This document shows positions 5,463 to 5,872 of a stretch of 5,872 bases of DNA, piece by piece. Numbering within the stretch: position 1 is the stretch's first letter; the number at the start of each line of letters is the position of its first letter. Made by a program: the position numbers and the translations under genes. This DNA is from an uncultured Eubacteriales bacterium (GTDB lineage: Bacteria; Bacillota; Clostridia; Lachnospirales; Lachnospiraceae), in the NCBI GenBank assembly GCA_900321145.1, contig ONVB01000028.1:1-5872 (forward strand). The letters are read 5' to 3'. The notes below the pieces were generated by a model. It saw nothing but the letters and a program-made list of their open reading frames with translations, searched no databases and was not told the DNA's origin.

Positions 5463-5539
5463 GAAGATTAGGTTTCCGGAGGAGAAGCTGCGGACTGCCG
5501 AATTGGATATGTTAGAGTTATAGGATACAGGATAGGATA

Positions 5540-5872
5540 ATGGTAAACGACGATAAGACAAAGGATAGCCTCAGTGCAAGGGAAAAGGGCGATATATACT
5601 GGCGGAAGCTGAAATATAATTTAAGAGCTGTAAGACAGAAGGAAAAGGATGTAGATGAGTCCAGATCGGGCAGAGCGTTAGCACTTGAGCTTCTCGAAAG
5701 ATATAATTCCGAGAAGGAAAAACTGTCTGAGTACACTGAGAGGATATGTGGAAACGAGTTCAGTAGAAGACCGCCGACAGCAACAGGAGAGCTTAGCTAT
5801 AAGGAAAATATACTTCATGTGATGCTGTCTTTGGAGCTGTTTAAGGTTATAGTCAGTGATACGGCAATGAAG
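5540..5872 (+). CDS. Charged hypothetical protein, 3' end beyond the window
   Basis: The frame opens at ATG 5540 and stays open for 111 codons to the window edge. An in-frame stop at 5513-5515 limits upstream extension. A modest ribosome site, AGGA (5529-5532), sits seven bases before the ATG, within a small run of GGATA repeats. The product begins M-V-N-D-D-K-T-K and is strongly charged, with helix-forming Arg/Lys/Glu stretches (about 14-75) that may form a coiled coil. A proline break (R-R-P-P, about 80-83) precedes a more hydrophobic helix (about 92-105). No signal peptide or transmembrane segment is seen in the visible part. I do not recognise the family. It follows hflC by 77 bases on the same strand, so it may be part of that transcript. 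Codon use is like its neighbours. Confidence 0.75.
   Translation, partial: MVNDDKTKDSLSAREKGDIYWRKLKYNLRAVRQKEKDVDESRSGRALALELLERYNSEKEKLSEYTERICGNEFSRRPPTATGELSYKENILHVMLSLELFKVIVSDTAMK

Noticed and set aside
5440..5523. Shifted-frame extension after hflC (Lys-rich then E-E-K-L-R-T-A-E-L), with GGAGGAG at 5478-5484
   Set aside because: HflC already has its full family length and ending. The frame is only 27 codons, starts inside hflC and has no suitably placed ATG after the GGAGGAG, so a frameshifted tail or separate gene is not supported.

Overview
The window looks like chromosomal DNA of a Gram-positive member of the Clostridia, most likely a Lachnospiraceae-type gut or rumen bacterium. 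The evidence is indirect. Genes are tightly packed, with strong Shine-Dalgarno sites (GGAGGT, GAGGTG, AGGAGG). Base composition is moderate by eye, with heavy ATA use. pyrB is followed by a separate zinc-binding pyrI. A DUF1292 protein and an HflK/HflC pair also fit. No species can be named from this sequence alone.

Layout. (1) Positions 1-438 hold the end of a small two-helix membrane protein, whose stop overlaps the pyrB start (ATGA). (2) pyrB (435-1349) and pyrI (1445-1855) encode the catalytic and regulatory chains of aspartate carbamoyltransferase, the committed step of pyrimidine synthesis. A long imperfect inverted repeat separates them. A half-copy of the same repeat lies after pyrI, between it and the convergent gene. 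(3) On the minus strand, a DUF1292 protein (3044-3355) and a membrane-anchored transglutaminase-like protein (1898-3031) form a two-gene operon. (4) On the plus strand, hflK (TTG start, 3527-4588) and hflC (4572-5462) overlap by 17 bases and encode two SPFH/band-7 membrane proteins. (5) A charged, unrecognised protein begins at 5540 and runs off the window.

The minus operon and hflKC diverge from a 171-base intergenic region. Two good sigma-A-type promoters lie back to back there, with -35 boxes one base apart. Both have a 17-base spacer and a TG-extended -10.

How the genes relate. PyrB and PyrI form one enzyme. HflK and HflC form one membrane complex, known in E. coli to modulate FtsH proteolysis. 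The divergent operon encodes an envelope protein with a predicted extracytoplasmic transglutaminase domain. Its predicted cytoplasmic tail carries three ETTDVL motifs at an exact 12-residue period. These look like threonine-phosphorylation or FHA-docking sites, and they are the most intriguing feature here. A functional link between this operon and HflKC is inferred only from the shared promoter region. I saw no CRISPR array, transposase, tRNA, rRNA or obvious recent transfer.
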